From Pseudomonas sp. Irchel s3h17 (GTDB lineage Bacteria > Pseudomonadota > Gammaproteobacteria > Pseudomonadales > Pseudomonadaceae), in assembly GCF_900187505.1 (NCBI RefSeq), contig NZ_FYDL01000010.1:124001-188000 (forward strand): a DNA stretch of 64,000 nucleotides. Reading direction: 5' to 3'. This document shows positions 51,494 to 60,555 of this stretch, one piece after another. The position numbers and the translations under genes are program-made. Position 1 is the first letter of the stretch. Each line of letters starts with the position of its first letter. The notes beneath the pieces are model-generated. The model was not told the origin of the DNA. It did no database searches and was given only the letters and a program-made list of their open reading frames with translations.

Positions 51494-52861
51494 ATGGCCA
51501 AGGCCAAGCGCATGTATGGCTGCACCGAGTGCGGCTCGACCTTTCCCAAGTGGGCCGGCCAGTGTGGTGAATGCGGAGCCTGGAACACCCTGACCGAAAC
51601 CCTGGTGGAAAGTGGTGGTGCGGCTGCACCCAGCGGTCGTACCGGCTGGGCCGGGCAACAGGCGCAGATCAAGACGCTGGCCGAAGTCAGTGTCGAGGAA
51701 ATCCCGCGGTTTTCCACCGCGTCCGGTGAACTGGACCGTGTGCTGGGGGGTGGCCTGGTCGACGGTTCAGTCGTACTGATCGGCGGTGACCCGGGCATCG
51801 GCAAGTCGACCATTCTCCTGCAGACCCTGTGCAACCTGGCGATGCGCATGCCAGCGCTCTATGTCACTGGCGAAGAGTCCCAGCAGCAAGTGGCCATGCG
51901 TGCCCGGCGTCTGGGGCTGCCCCAGGACCAATTGCGGGTGATGACCGAAACCTGCATCGAAACCATCATCGCCACTGCGCGGGTGGAAAAACCCAAGGTC
52001 ATGGTGATCGATTCGATCCAGACGATCTTCACCGAGCAATTGCAGTCGGCGCCGGGCGGCGTGTCCCAGGTGCGTGAAAGTGCCGCGTTGCTGGTGCGCT
52101 ATGCCAAGCAAAGTGGCACGGCGATCTTCCTGGTCGGCCATGTGACCAAGGAAGGCGCGTTGGCGGGGCCGCGGGTGCTGGAGCACATGGTCGACACCGT
52201 GCTGTATTTCGAAGGTGAGTCGGATGGGCGTTTGCGCCTGTTGCGCGCGGTGAAGAACCGTTTCGGGGCCGTCAACGAACTGGGCGTGTTCGGCATGACC
52301 GACAAGGGCTTGAAGGAAGTCTCCAACCCGTCGGCGATCTTTCTCACGCGGGCCCAGGAAGAAGTGCCGGGCAGCGTGGTGATGGCGACGTGGGAAGGAA
52401 CCCGGCCCATGCTGGTCGAAGTGCAGGCGCTGGTGGACGACAGTCATCTGGCAAACCCGCGCCGGGTGACCCTGGGCCTGGATCAGAATCGCCTGGCCAT
52501 GCTCCTGGCGGTCCTGCACCGCCACGGCGGAATCCCGACCCATGATCAGGATGTGTTCCTCAACGTGGTCGGCGGGGTCAAGGTGCTGGAAACGGCTTCG
52601 GACCTCGCGTTGATGGCGGCGGTCATGTCCAGTTTGCGCAACCGGCCATTGCCCCATGATCTGCTGGTGTTCGGCGAGGTCGGGCTGTCCGGTGAAGTGC
52701 GGCCGGTGCCCAGCGGCCAGGAGCGCCTGAAGGAAGCGGCCAAGCACGGCTTCAAGCGCGCCATCGTGCCCAAGGGCAATGCGCCGAAGGAAGCGCCCGC
52801 CGGGTTGAAGATCATTGCGGTCAGCCGTCTGGAGCAGGCCCTGGACGCCCTGTTCGAATAG
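51494..52861 (+). CDS. radA: DNA repair protein RadA
   Basis: A 455-residue RecA-like branch-migration ATPase. The zinc finger uses Cys10, Cys13, Cys24 and Cys27 (GCTECGS, GQCGECGAW). The Walker A motif is GGDPGIGKST (97-106), the RadA-specific KNRFG is at 254-258, and the C-terminal Lon-protease-like domain carries the GEVGLSGEVRPV segment. The start is ATG 51494; the frame continues upstream to 51293 without conserved sequence. Monocistronic. Confidence 0.96.
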   Translation: MAKAKRMYGCTECGSTFPKWAGQCGECGAWNTLTETLVESGGAAAPSGRTGWAGQQAQIKTLAEVSVEEIPRFSTASGELDRVLGGGLVDGSVVLIGGDPGIGKSTILLQTLCNLAMRMPALYVTGEESQQQVAMRARRLGLPQDQLRVMTETCIETIIATARVEKPKVMVIDSIQTIFTEQLQSAPGGVSQVRESAALLVRYAKQSGTAIFLVGHVTKEGALAGPRVLEHMVDTVLYFEGESDGRLRLLRAVKNRFGAVNELGVFGMTDKGLKEVSNPSAIFLTRAQEEVPGSVVMATWEGTRPMLVEVQALVDDSHLANPRRVTLGLDQNRLAMLLAVLHRHGGIPTHDQDVFLNVVGGVKVLETASDLALMAAVMSSLRNRPLPHDLLVFGEVGLSGEVRPVPSGQERLKEAAKHGFKRAIVPKGNAPKEAPAGLKIIAVSRLEQALDALFE

Positions 52862-52864
52862 CGC

Positions 52865-53233
52865 TCAGGCGTCGATCAGCGCGCCCAGCTCCCGTTCCAG
52901 CTCGGCCGGGTCCCCCAGGTTCAGTTCGATCAGCCGCCGCAGGCTGCTGATGGACTCCAGGCTGATGTAGCGGCAGACGAATCCGAGCTGGCCGTGCTCC
53001 TCATGGGTGAGTTGCACGTCCATGCGGATCTCGGCTTCCTCGCTCAAGTGGATATCGACCGAAAACATTTTGTGCGCGTCGCCTGACCAGGGTTCCGGGC
53101 GCTCGACCAGCAACCCCTTGAGCGACAGGTCGATCAACTTCACCGGCCAATGGTTCGGCCCCTGGATCAGCTCGGTCCTGGCGTCGAAGGCGATGCGTTT
53201 GAAACGGCGACGATTGGCAGCGTGCTTGCTCAT
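52865..53233 (-). CDS. PilZ-domain c-di-GMP receptor protein
   Basis: A 122-residue single-domain PilZ protein. The c-di-GMP motif RxxxR is at RRRFKR (about residues 8-13) and D/NxSxxG at DLSLKG (about 34-39), so binding should be intact. Such stand-alone PilZ proteins relay c-di-GMP to motility or exopolysaccharide targets; the target is unknown. The ATG at 53231-53233 (MSKHAANRRRFKR) is chosen over a long upstream frame. It is divergent from cstA. Confidence 0.88.
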   Translation of the reverse strand: MSKHAANRRRFKRIAFDARTELIQGPNHWPVKLIDLSLKGLLVERPEPWSGDAHKMFSVDIHLSEEAEIRMDVQLTHEEHGQLGFVCRYISLESISSLRRLIELNLGDPAELERELGALIDA

Positions 53234-53385
53234 GGCGCAGTCCTCGGGTAGTACGCTGACTATAGACCGGCCTTTAGCCGGACTGCCACCCAGGGCTCTA
53301 GACCAATGTCGGGTATGGTCTTTGGGGTAATCGGCGCTAAACTCGGGGTGGCTTTCTCTCAAGTCCACCTGGCTGGAATAAAAAA

Positions 53386-55452
53386 ATGAAAAATAATAAT
53401 AGCCTGCTACGCCACATTCCCTGGCTGCTGCTGGCAATTGTCGGGGCGTGCGCCCTTGGGGTAGTGGCATTGCGTCGGGGCGAGGCGATCAACGCCTTGT
53501 GGATTGTCGTGGCCGCGGTGGCCATCTATCTGGTCGCGTATCGCTACTACAGTCTGTTCATCGCCACCAAAGTGATGCAGCTCGACCCACGGCGAGCCAC
53601 CCCCGCTGTACTCAACAACGACGGTCTGGACTATGTGCCGACCAACAAACACATTCTTTTTGGTCACCACTTTGCGGCGATCGCGGGCGCAGGGCCATTG
53701 GTGGGTCCGGTGCTGGCCGCGCAGATGGGATATTTGCCAGGCACCTTGTGGTTGATTGCCGGCGTGGTGCTTGCGGGGGCCGTCCAGGACTTCATGGTCC
53801 TGTTCATGTCCACCCGGCGCAACGGTCGCTCCCTGGGTGACATGGTCCGTGAGGAAATGGGCCGTATCCCGGGCACCATCGCGTTGTTTGGCTGCTTCCT
53901 GATCATGATCATCATCCTGGCGGTGCTGGCGCTGATCGTGGTCAAGGCCCTGGCCGAAAGCCCGTGGGGCATCTTCACGGTCATGGCGACCATCCCGATC
54001 GCGATGTTCATGGGCATTTACATGCGCTACATCCGTCCGGGCCGCATTGGCGAAATCTCGGTCATCGGCGTATTGCTGTTGCTGGGCTCCATCTGGCTGG
54101 GCGGGCAGATTGCCGCTGATCCGGTATGGGCCAAGGCGTTCAGCTTCACCGGGATCCAGATCACCTGGATGCTGATCGGCTATGGTTTCGTTGCTGCGGT
54201 GTTGCCGGTATGGCTGATCCTGGCGCCGCGCGACTACCTGTCGACTTTCCTCAAGATCGGCACCATCGTGGCCCTGGCCATCGGTATCCTGGTGACCATG
54301 CCCGAGCTGAAAATGCCCGCACTGACCCAGTTCATCGACGGCACCGGCCCGGTATGGAAAGGCGGCCTGTTCCCGTTCCTGTTCATCACCATCGCCTGTG
54401 GCGCGGTCTCGGGTTTCCACGCGCTGATTTCCTCCGGTACTACGCCAAAGCTGCTGGATAACGAAACCAACGCCCGTTACATCGGTTACGGCGGCATGTT
54501 GATGGAGTCCTTCGTGGCCATCATGGCGATGGTTGCCGCCTCGGTGATCGAGCCTGGCGTGTACTTCGCCATGAACAGCCCGGCGGCCGTGGTCGGCAGT
54601 GATGTAATGACGGTGGCGCAGACGGTCAGCGGCTGGGGCTTTGCCATTACCCCGGAAGCCCTGCAGGCGGTCGCCCATGACATTGGTGAAACCACCATTC
54701 TGGCGCGCGCTGGCGGTGCACCGACACTGGCGGTGGGGATTGCGCAGATCCTGCACAGTGTCCTGCCGGGTGAAAACACCATGGCATTTTGGTACCACTT
54801 CGCGATCCTGTTTGAAGCGCTGTTCATCCTGACCGCCGTGGACGCCGGTACCCGTGCCGGACGTTTCATGTTGCAGGACCTGCTCGGCTCCTTCGTGCCC
54901 GCGCTCAAGCGCACCGAGTCCTGGACCGCGAACCTGATCGCGACCGCCGGTTGCGTGGCCATGTGGGGCTGGTTGTTGTATCAGGGCGTGATCGATCCAC
55001 TGGGCGGTATCAACACCTTGTGGCCACTGTTCGGCATCTCCAACCAGATGCTGGCCGGTATCGCGCTCATGCTCAGCACCGTGGTGCTGATCAAAATGAA
55101 ACGCCAGCGCTACATCTGGGTCACCATGCTGCCAGCGGTATGGCTGCTGATCTGCACCACCACCGCAGGCTTCATCAAGCTGTTCGACGCCAACCCGGCA
55201 ATCGGCTTCCTGTCGCTGGCCAAGAAGTACAGCGATGCCCTGGCCAATGGTCAGGTGCTTGCACCGGCCAAGGACATCACGCAGATGCAGCACGTGATCT
55301 TCAATGCCTACACCAACGCAACGCTGACGGCATTGTTCCTGTTCGTGGTCTTCAGCATCCTGTTCTACGCGCTCAAGGTGGGTATCACCGCCTGGGGCCA
55401 TAAGGAACGTACGGATAAAGAGTCGCCATTCAAGGCTCTGCCGGACGCATGA
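53386..55452 (+). CDS. cstA: Carbon starvation protein CstA (peptide/pyruvate transporter)
   Basis: A 688-residue inner-membrane protein with about 16-18 helices. It matches CstA in length and in blocks such as TNKHILFGHHFAAIAGAGPL split over residues 86-105, GVVLAGAVQDFMVLF, and DAGTRAGRFMLQDLLG (about 487-502). CstA imports peptides and, in E. coli (with relatives BtsT), pyruvate under carbon limitation. ATG 53386 has only a weak ribosome site (TGGA). It is followed 15 bp later by ybdD, the usual partner. Confidence 0.95.
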   Translation: MKNNNSLLRHIPWLLLAIVGACALGVVALRRGEAINALWIVVAAVAIYLVAYRYYSLFIATKVMQLDPRRATPAVLNNDGLDYVPTNKHILFGHHFAAIAGAGPLVGPVLAAQMGYLPGTLWLIAGVVLAGAVQDFMVLFMSTRRNGRSLGDMVREEMGRIPGTIALFGCFLIMIIILAVLALIVVKALAESPWGIFTVMATIPIAMFMGIYMRYIRPGRIGEISVIGVLLLLGSIWLGGQIAADPVWAKAFSFTGIQITWMLIGYGFVAAVLPVWLILAPRDYLSTFLKIGTIVALAIGILVTMPELKMPALTQFIDGTGPVWKGGLFPFLFITIACGAVSGFHALISSGTTPKLLDNETNARYIGYGGMLMESFVAIMAMVAASVIEPGVYFAMNSPAAVVGSDVMTVAQTVSGWGFAITPEALQAVAHDIGETTILARAGGAPTLAVGIAQILHSVLPGENTMAFWYHFAILFEALFILTAVDAGTRAGRFMLQDLLGSFVPALKRTESWTANLIATAGCVAMWGWLLYQGVIDPLGGINTLWPLFGISNQMLAGIALMLSTVVLIKMKRQRYIWVTMLPAVWLLICTTTAGFIKLFDANPAIGFLSLAKKYSDALANGQVLAPAKDITQMQHVIFNAYTNATLTALFLFVVFSILFYALKVGITAWGHKERTDKESPFKALPDA

Positions 55453-55467
55453 TCGAGGATTGCAAGC

Positions 55468-55665
55468 ATGTTCAATGACCTGAGTCGCCTCGGTAAATAC
55501 CTCGGTCAGGCCGCGCGCCTGATGGTGGGCATGCCCGACTACGACACCTACGTCGAGCATATGCAAACCAAACACCCGGACAAACCGGTGATGAGCTACG
55601 AGATGTTCTTCCGGGAACGTCAGGAGGCGCGTTACGGTGGCAAGGGTGGGCCCAAGTGCTGTTGA
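55468..55665 (+). CDS. ybdD: YbdD/YjiX family small protein (DUF466)
   Basis: A 65-residue soluble protein beginning MFNDLSRLGKYLGQAARLMV and ending in the family's Cys-Cys (GGKGGPKCC). DUF466 proteins are nearly always encoded directly after cstA/btsT-type transporters and are needed for full transport activity in some of them. It lies 15 bp after cstA, in the same operon. Confidence 0.92.
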   Translation: MFNDLSRLGKYLGQAARLMVGMPDYDTYVEHMQTKHPDKPVMSYEMFFRERQEARYGGKGGPKCC

Positions 55666-55689
55666 TCTGACAGCCAGGTTGATGCAATC

Positions 55690-55783
55690 CCTGTGGGAGC
55701 GGGCTTGCCCGCGATAGCGACTTTACATTCAACATCAATGTTGAGTGATAGTCCGCCATCGCGGACAAGCCCGCTCCCACATT
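55690..55783. repeat. REPIN between ybdD and the CobW-type gene
   Basis: Left REP CTGTGGGAGCGGGCTTGCCC begins at 55691 and the right REP GCGGACAAGCCCGCTCCCAC ends at about 55781. The pair is in classic inverted orientation with about 40 bp between. This copy is closest to the consensus among those in the window. Confidence 0.9.
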
Positions 55784-55826
55784 TGTTTTGTGTTTCTTTT
55801 CAATTTTGTGAAACAGGAGATCGAAC

Positions 55827-56807
55827 GTGTCCTCTCCCATCCCGGTAACGATCCTCAGCGGCTTCCTCGGTGCCGGCAAGACCACGCTGCTGCGCCACCT
55901 GCTTAAAGCCGAGCACGGGCTGAAAATCGCCGTGATCGAAAACGAATTCAGTGACGCCGGTATCGACACCCAGCTCCTGGGCGATGAGCCGGTACAAGTG
56001 ATGACGCTGTCCAATGGCTGCGTCTGCTGCACCATCCACACCGACCTGACCAAGGCCCTGTACCTGCTGCTCGAGCGCCTGGACAGCGGTGAGATCGCCT
56101 TTGACCGCCTGGTGATCGAGTGCACCGGCCTGGCTGACCCGGCGCCGGTGGCACAAACCTTTTTCATCGATGAAGAACTCAGGGAGCGCTACATCCTTGA
56201 CGGCATCATCACCCTGGTCGACGCCGCGCATGCCGGCGTGCACCTGACCCAGACCATTGCCCAGGCGCAGATCGGCTTCGCCGACCGCCTGCTGGTGAGC
56301 AAGCGCGACCTGGTAGACGAGGCGACGTTCACGGCGTTGAGCGAGCGCCTGACCCGGATCAATCGCCGCGCCCCGATCCGGGTGGTTGAACACGGCAGGA
56401 TCGACCTGGCCGAGCTGCTCGATGTGCGTGGTTTCAACCTCAATGCCGATCTCGGTGGCGGAGTCAGTCTGCGCCCGGTCAGCAAGGCCCCCACGCTTGA
56501 CCGCATTTCCAGCCTGGTGCTGCGCACCGACCAGGCGCTGGATATCGACCAGCTCAGCGGGTTCATGAACGAACTGCTGGAGGCGCATGGCAAGCAACTG
56601 CTGCGCTACAAGGGCGTGCTGAACATTGTCGGCGAACCCCGGCGCCTGGTGTTTCAGGGCGTGTTGAAGCTGTATGGCTTCGACTGGGACACGGAGTGGC
56701 TAGAGGGGGAAGTGCGGGACAGTGTGATGGTGTTTATAGCCGATGACCTGCCGGAGGAAAAAATCCGCGAAGGGTTTGCACGGATGGTGGCCGATCAGGG
56801 GCGGTAA
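55827..56807 (+). CDS. yjiA: CobW/YjiA-type GTPase (zinc metallochaperone family)
   Basis: A 326-residue COG0523 G3E-family GTPase. The P-loop is GFLGAGKT (12-19), the metal-binding CxCC is GCVCC (Cys65, Cys67, Cys68), switch/Walker B is VIECTGLADPAP (about 94-105), and SKRDL serves as the NKxD-type base-specificity motif (about 158). A CobW_C domain follows. The start is GTG 55827 with ACAGGAGA upstream. Likely role: GTP-dependent delivery or sensing of a divalent metal. It follows cstA-ybdD as yjiA follows yjiYX in E. coli. Confidence 0.9.
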   Translation: MSSPIPVTILSGFLGAGKTTLLRHLLKAEHGLKIAVIENEFSDAGIDTQLLGDEPVQVMTLSNGCVCCTIHTDLTKALYLLLERLDSGEIAFDRLVIECTGLADPAPVAQTFFIDEELRERYILDGIITLVDAAHAGVHLTQTIAQAQIGFADRLLVSKRDLVDEATFTALSERLTRINRRAPIRVVEHGRIDLAELLDVRGFNLNADLGGGVSLRPVSKAPTLDRISSLVLRTDQALDIDQLSGFMNELLEAHGKQLLRYKGVLNIVGEPRRLVFQGVLKLYGFDWDTEWLEGEVRDSVMVFIADDLPEEKIREGFARMVADQGR

Positions 56808-56864
56808 TCTTCAGCGTGTTCCAGAGCGCTTTCGAAGGAACACCGCCCCGACGACGATGGCGAA

Positions 56865-57593
56865 CTACCCGACAATGCGGTTGCGAGCAGCTACGGGTTC
56901 CGGGCTCAGCAGTATTTCTGCCAGATGATCCAGATGCCGGCTGATCAGCGTCACCGCCATTGCCGCGTCCTGACGTTCCAGTGCGTCGACCATCGCCGCC
57001 TGTTGCTGCCATGCGCAATAAAAGCGCGCTTGCGCATCACGTTGTGCAAGCGCCAGCGATGTCAGGGGTACCAGGCTGCCAAGAAAATGCGCCAGCGGTG
57101 CGTTTCCAGCCATTTCGGCCAATTGCAGGTGAAACTCTCCCGACAACCGGATCGAGGGGCCGCGCTGGTTCCGCTCGACGCATTGGCGCTGGCGCTCGAT
57201 CAACCCTCGCAGGCGCTTCAGCTCTTCGGGGCGGGGCTGCTGACAGGCCAGCCGAACCAGTGTGGTCTCGGTCAATCGTCGGGCGTGGAGAATTTGTCGG
57301 GAGTGTTCGAGGTCAGGGACCGCAATCTGAGGCTGGTGGTTCGGCCGCAGAATGAGGATCTGCTGATGGGACAGTCGCGCCAGTACCTGGCGAACAACGC
57401 TGCGGCTGATGCCGAGTCTCTCGATCAATCGCTCTTCACTGAAGCGGCGGGTCGGGGCGAAGCGCTGGTCGAGAATGGCGTCGAAGATTTGTGGGTAGAT
57501 GTCATCCACCGAAGGAGGGCGATGACACGTGCGCGAAAAGGGCAGGGCAACAGACGTATTGGGGGTGTGCTGCGCTGAAGCAAAGCTGTTCAT
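56865..57593 (-). CDS. GntR family (FCD) transcriptional regulator
   Basis: A 242-residue regulator with a GntR winged helix at about residues 30-95 (FSEERLIERLGISRSVVRQV) and an FCD ligand domain at about 105-230. The His residues in SGEFHLQLAEMAGN and SRHLDHL are typical metal/ligand positions of FCD proteins. The ATG at 57591-57593 (MNSFASAQHTPN) is chosen. It lies 25 bp after a second GntR/FCD gene on the same strand; both are next to dctA. Its own target is uncertain. Confidence 0.85.
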   Translation of the reverse strand: MNSFASAQHTPNTSVALPFSRTCHRPPSVDDIYPQIFDAILDQRFAPTRRFSEERLIERLGISRSVVRQVLARLSHQQILILRPNHQPQIAVPDLEHSRQILHARRLTETTLVRLACQQPRPEELKRLRGLIERQRQCVERNQRGPSIRLSGEFHLQLAEMAGNAPLAHFLGSLVPLTSLALAQRDAQARFYCAWQQQAAMVDALERQDAAMAVTLISRHLDHLAEILLSPEPVAARNRIVG

Positions 57594-57618
57594 GGCCTGT
57601 CTCCGGTTCGAAGAGGGA

Positions 57619-58341
57619 TCAACTGCCGAGGTTGTCGTCTGGAATGTTGAGTTCGATGCCCATGCGCTGGCCTTCGCGAAGAATATGCCGGCGCATTTCG
57701 GCGCTGGCCTGGGCGCTGTTCTTGCTGCGGATGGCGCGTACCACGGCTTCGTTTTCCTCAAGGCGTTCAGCCAGGTGCTCTGGAGAGTTGCGCAGCACCT
57801 GCGCGCTTTGCTTGAGGGCAACACTGGTCTGCTGCACCACGCTCTGGAAGATCGGGTTGGAGGTCAATGTGAACAGCTCTTCGTGGAAGGCGATGTAGGC
57901 GTTCACGCCAGCTTCGCTGTCATTGGCTTCCAGGGCCTCGCGCATGTCCATCAAGGTCAGGCGCAGTTGTCCGACTTCCTTGCTGCTGATGGACTGCGCC
58001 ACCAGCCCGACGATGAACGGTTCGAGGGTGTAGCGCAGTTGCAGTACATCTTCCAGGCTTGCGCCGGCCACCGCGCTTTCATGGCCTTGGCTCTCACTGA
58101 TGTCGGCCTCCAGCACCACCACGCCTTTACCCGGCATCGAGCGCACCAGCCCGAGGGTTTCCAGCACGATCACCGCTTCGCGCAGGCTCGGGCGGCTGAT
58201 GCCCATTTGTTCGGCCAGTTCGCGCTGCCCCGGCAGCATTTCGCCGGAGCGCCACTGACCCCTGGCCAGCGCGGCCCGAAGTTTTTCTACCACTGAATTT
58301 ACGACGGTTGACGAGCTGATCACGGTTCGCTTCCTGAGCAT
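57619..58341 (-). CDS. FadR-type GntR (FCD) regulator, probably of dctA
   Basis: A 240-residue regulator. The winged helix at about 10-75 includes LPGQRELAEQMGISRPSLRE split over residues 36-55, followed by a FadR-type FCD domain (about 85-225) with FHEELFTLTSNP. Proteins of this kind sense organic acids. It lies 49 bp downstream of dctA on the same strand, so dctA and both regulators may form one operon. GGTCTGACC-type sites upstream of dctA suit this DNA-binding class. Confidence 0.87.
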   Translation of the reverse strand: MLRKRTVISSSTVVNSVVEKLRAALARGQWRSGEMLPGQRELAEQMGISRPSLREAVIVLETLGLVRSMPGKGVVVLEADISESQGHESAVAGASLEDVLQLRYTLEPFIVGLVAQSISSKEVGQLRLTLMDMREALEANDSEAGVNAYIAFHEELFTLTSNPIFQSVVQQTSVALKQSAQVLRNSPEHLAERLEENEAVVRAIRSKNSAQASAEMRRHILREGQRMGIELNIPDDNLGS

Positions 58342-58390
58342 CGAAATGGATTAACGGTGGTACCTGCCCTTGGGCAGGCACCGGGGTTGT

Positions 58391-59701
58391 TCAGAATTCC
58401 TGCTGATGGCCGGCGGCAGGCTTTCTAGCCTGGAAGGTATAGCCCTGCTGGCCAGAAAGCACCTTGTGCGCCCGCTGGACATCAATGTCTTTTTCCCAGC
58501 GTGCGATGGCCACGGTGGCGACGCAGTTGCCGATCAGGTTGGTCAGTGCCCGCCCGATGCCCATGAACCAGTCCACGGCCAACACCAGCACCAGGCCTAC
58601 CACCGGAATCGCCGGGATCGCGGTCAGTGTGGCTGCCAGAATCACCAGCGCCGACCCGGGAATCCCGTGGGCGCCTTTGGAGGTGATCAGCGAGACCAGC
58701 AAGATCGTCAGCAAATCACTCATGGCCAGTGGGGTGCCAGTGGCATTGGCGATGAACACGATGGCCAGGGTCAGGTAGATCGAAAAACCGTCGAGGTTGA
58801 ACGAATAGCCGGTGGGAATGACCAGGCCAACCGTCGAACTGCCAATGCCCAGGTGTTCCAGCTTGCGCATGATTTGCGGCAGCACGGCGTCCGAGGAGGC
58901 GGTCCCCAGGACAATCAGCAACTCTTCACGCAGGTACTTGAGGAACGGCAGCATGCGCAGGCCGGACAGGCGCATCACCAGGCCCAGGATCAGTGACACG
59001 AACGCGACACAGGTCAGGTAGAACAGGCCGATCAAGCTGCCGAGGTGTTGCAGGGAATCCAGGCCATATTTGCTGGTGGTGAAGGCTATCGCGCCGAACA
59101 CGCCAATCGGCGCCAGGCGCACGATCATGCCCATGATGCGGAAGATCACATGACTGAGTTCGTTGATCAGCCGCGAGATGCCTGACGCCGACTCGCCCAC
59201 CAGGTTCAGCGCACTGCCGAACAGCACCGAAAACAGTAGGACCTGCAGGATGTTGTTATCGGCAAAGGCACCGATCACCGAGCTTGGAATCAGGCCCATC
59301 AGGAACTGGGTGGTGGTGTGCATGTGCTCGCTGCGCTGGGCAATGTCGCCCATGTCACTGGCAGACAGTTGATCCAGGTGGATGTTTGCACCACTGCCGA
59401 TGCCGGTGCTGAAGGCGAACACCAGGCCGATCACCAGCGCTATGGTGGTCAGGATTTCGAAGTAGATGACCGACTTGAGGCCGATACGCCCGACCTTCTT
59501 CAGGTCGCCGGCACCGCTGATACCGCTGACCACCACGCAGAACACGATCAGGCCGATGAGCATCTTGATCAGCTTGATGAAGCCGTCGCCGAGGGGTTTG
59601 AGTTGGGCGGAGTATTCGGGAAGGGTCAGCCCGCAGACGATGCCGAGCACCAGGCCGAGCACCACTTGAAGGAAGATTGAACGCGAGCACCATCTGAGCA
59701 T
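58391..59701 (-). CDS. dctA: C4-dicarboxylate transport protein DctA
   Basis: A 436-residue inner-membrane DAACS/glutamate-transporter-type symporter importing succinate, fumarate, malate and related acids. The serine-rich hairpin ELLIVLGTASSDAVLP (about 265-280), the GYSFNLDGFSIYLTLA segment (about 303-318) and DWFMGIGRALTNLIGN near residue 375 are family hallmarks. The start MLRWCSRSIFLQVVLG is family-like. Pseudomonads carry several paralogues; this one sits with its own FCD regulators, so its substrate may differ from that of the main DctA. Confidence 0.9.
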   Translation of the reverse strand: MLRWCSRSIFLQVVLGLVLGIVCGLTLPEYSAQLKPLGDGFIKLIKMLIGLIVFCVVVSGISGAGDLKKVGRIGLKSVIYFEILTTIALVIGLVFAFSTGIGSGANIHLDQLSASDMGDIAQRSEHMHTTTQFLMGLIPSSVIGAFADNNILQVLLFSVLFGSALNLVGESASGISRLINELSHVIFRIMGMIVRLAPIGVFGAIAFTTSKYGLDSLQHLGSLIGLFYLTCVAFVSLILGLVMRLSGLRMLPFLKYLREELLIVLGTASSDAVLPQIMRKLEHLGIGSSTVGLVIPTGYSFNLDGFSIYLTLAIVFIANATGTPLAMSDLLTILLVSLITSKGAHGIPGSALVILAATLTAIPAIPVVGLVLVLAVDWFMGIGRALTNLIGNCVATVAIARWEKDIDVQRAHKVLSGQQGYTFQARKPAAGHQQEF

Positions 59702-59769
59702 GGGAGGAATTCCTGATCGGTGTCCTGGCTGCCAACGCTAAGCGCATCAGATTCAGGACTTAATTATTG

Positions 59770-59864
59770 TGGTCTTACCGGTATGTCCAGTGCAGGCGCA
59801 GTCTAGGCTCGGTTTTTTCCGAAATACAAGTGGAAATCTAAAAAATGGCATGACCGGTCTGACC
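59770..59864. promoter_or_regulatory. Possible GntR/FCD operators upstream of dctA
   Basis: Two similar motifs lie upstream of dctA: TGGTCTTACC (59770-59779) and GGTCTGACC (59856-59864; flanked GACCGGTCTGACCAG). FadR-like regulators bind TGGTnnnACCA-type sites. The match is by eye. Confidence 0.45.
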
Positions 59865-59907
59865 AGTTGTGTGATGCATCACTACCCAGTGAAAAATACG
59901 GATGAAA

Positions 59908-59935
59908 AAAGCCCGGCCATTACTGGCCAGGCTTT
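59908..59935. terminator. Bidirectional terminator hairpin
   Basis: AAAGCCCGGCCA and TGGCCAGGCTTT pair around TTAC. The A-run on the left gives T on the minus strand, which suits termination of the small genes ending at 59998. Confidence 0.7.
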
Positions 59936-59997
59936 CTAGTGCTACAGGCCCACTGGTTAACCATGATGCGCAGGCGGTATCAGCGCCGCGACTTCCC

Positions 59998-60469
59998 CTA
60001 ATAAGGCACATTACGTTGAAGGATGTTCAATTTGAAGTCCAGGATGCTTGAGCTGCGGGTCGCGTTGGTCCGAATGAATGTTCCGACCTTGGGATCATAT
60101 TTATTGCGGCTCAGGCCTGCCCGCAGAAGTTGACTCCCTCGTGTCTGTATCCTGAGGGTGGGTGTGTCGTTATCGAGTTGATCCAGCGTGATGATTTTAC
60201 CACTTGCATCCAGCAAGTTGAAGGTTGTCTGGTCGCCGTCGTCCGTTGCATAAGCGTTCAAGAAATCTTTCTCCTCTCGACTAACTGTCATGTAGTAGTA
60301 CTCGCCAGGAGTGAATATATAGAGGGTGTAATAGTCGTCGAGACACCTGAAGTAAAATGTCAGGGCGTGGAGTTGTGATTTTTTTGCGGTACGTCAACTT
60401 TGGACAATGAGGGTGGCCAAAGCGAGTGCTGAGAGTTGCAATGAATGATTTTTCCTGGTCAGTGCTCAT
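59998..60469 (-). pseudogene. Broken copy of the neighbouring unknown gene
   Basis: The start MSTDQEKSFIATL (ATG at 60467-60469, AGGTACAA upstream) parallels MTTNRQKSFIATL of the 60556-61128 gene. The middle is shorter and out of frame. A second frame then continues TFYFRCLDDYYTLYIFTPGE (about 60310-60369) and runs to the stop at 59998, matching YFRCTDDYYHLYI of the intact copy. A 7-A run (about 60379-60385) is one frame-change point; at least two shifts or a deletion are needed. Function unknown. The 97-residue ORF starting at 60291 is only its 3' half. Confidence 0.7.
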
Positions 60470-60555
60470 GTTTGTACCTGATGGTTTTGAGTATTGATGG
60501 GTAGGTGCTGTACTGACAGCGGGAATGGAGTGCGAGAGATGTTTGCGCTGTGTTG

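Noticed and set aside
53407..55575. 722-residue antisense frame opposite cstA
   Set aside because: It mirrors a strongly conserved gene; its protein is rich in His, Gln, Arg and Asp as expected for the complement of GC-rich codons, with no recognisable domain.
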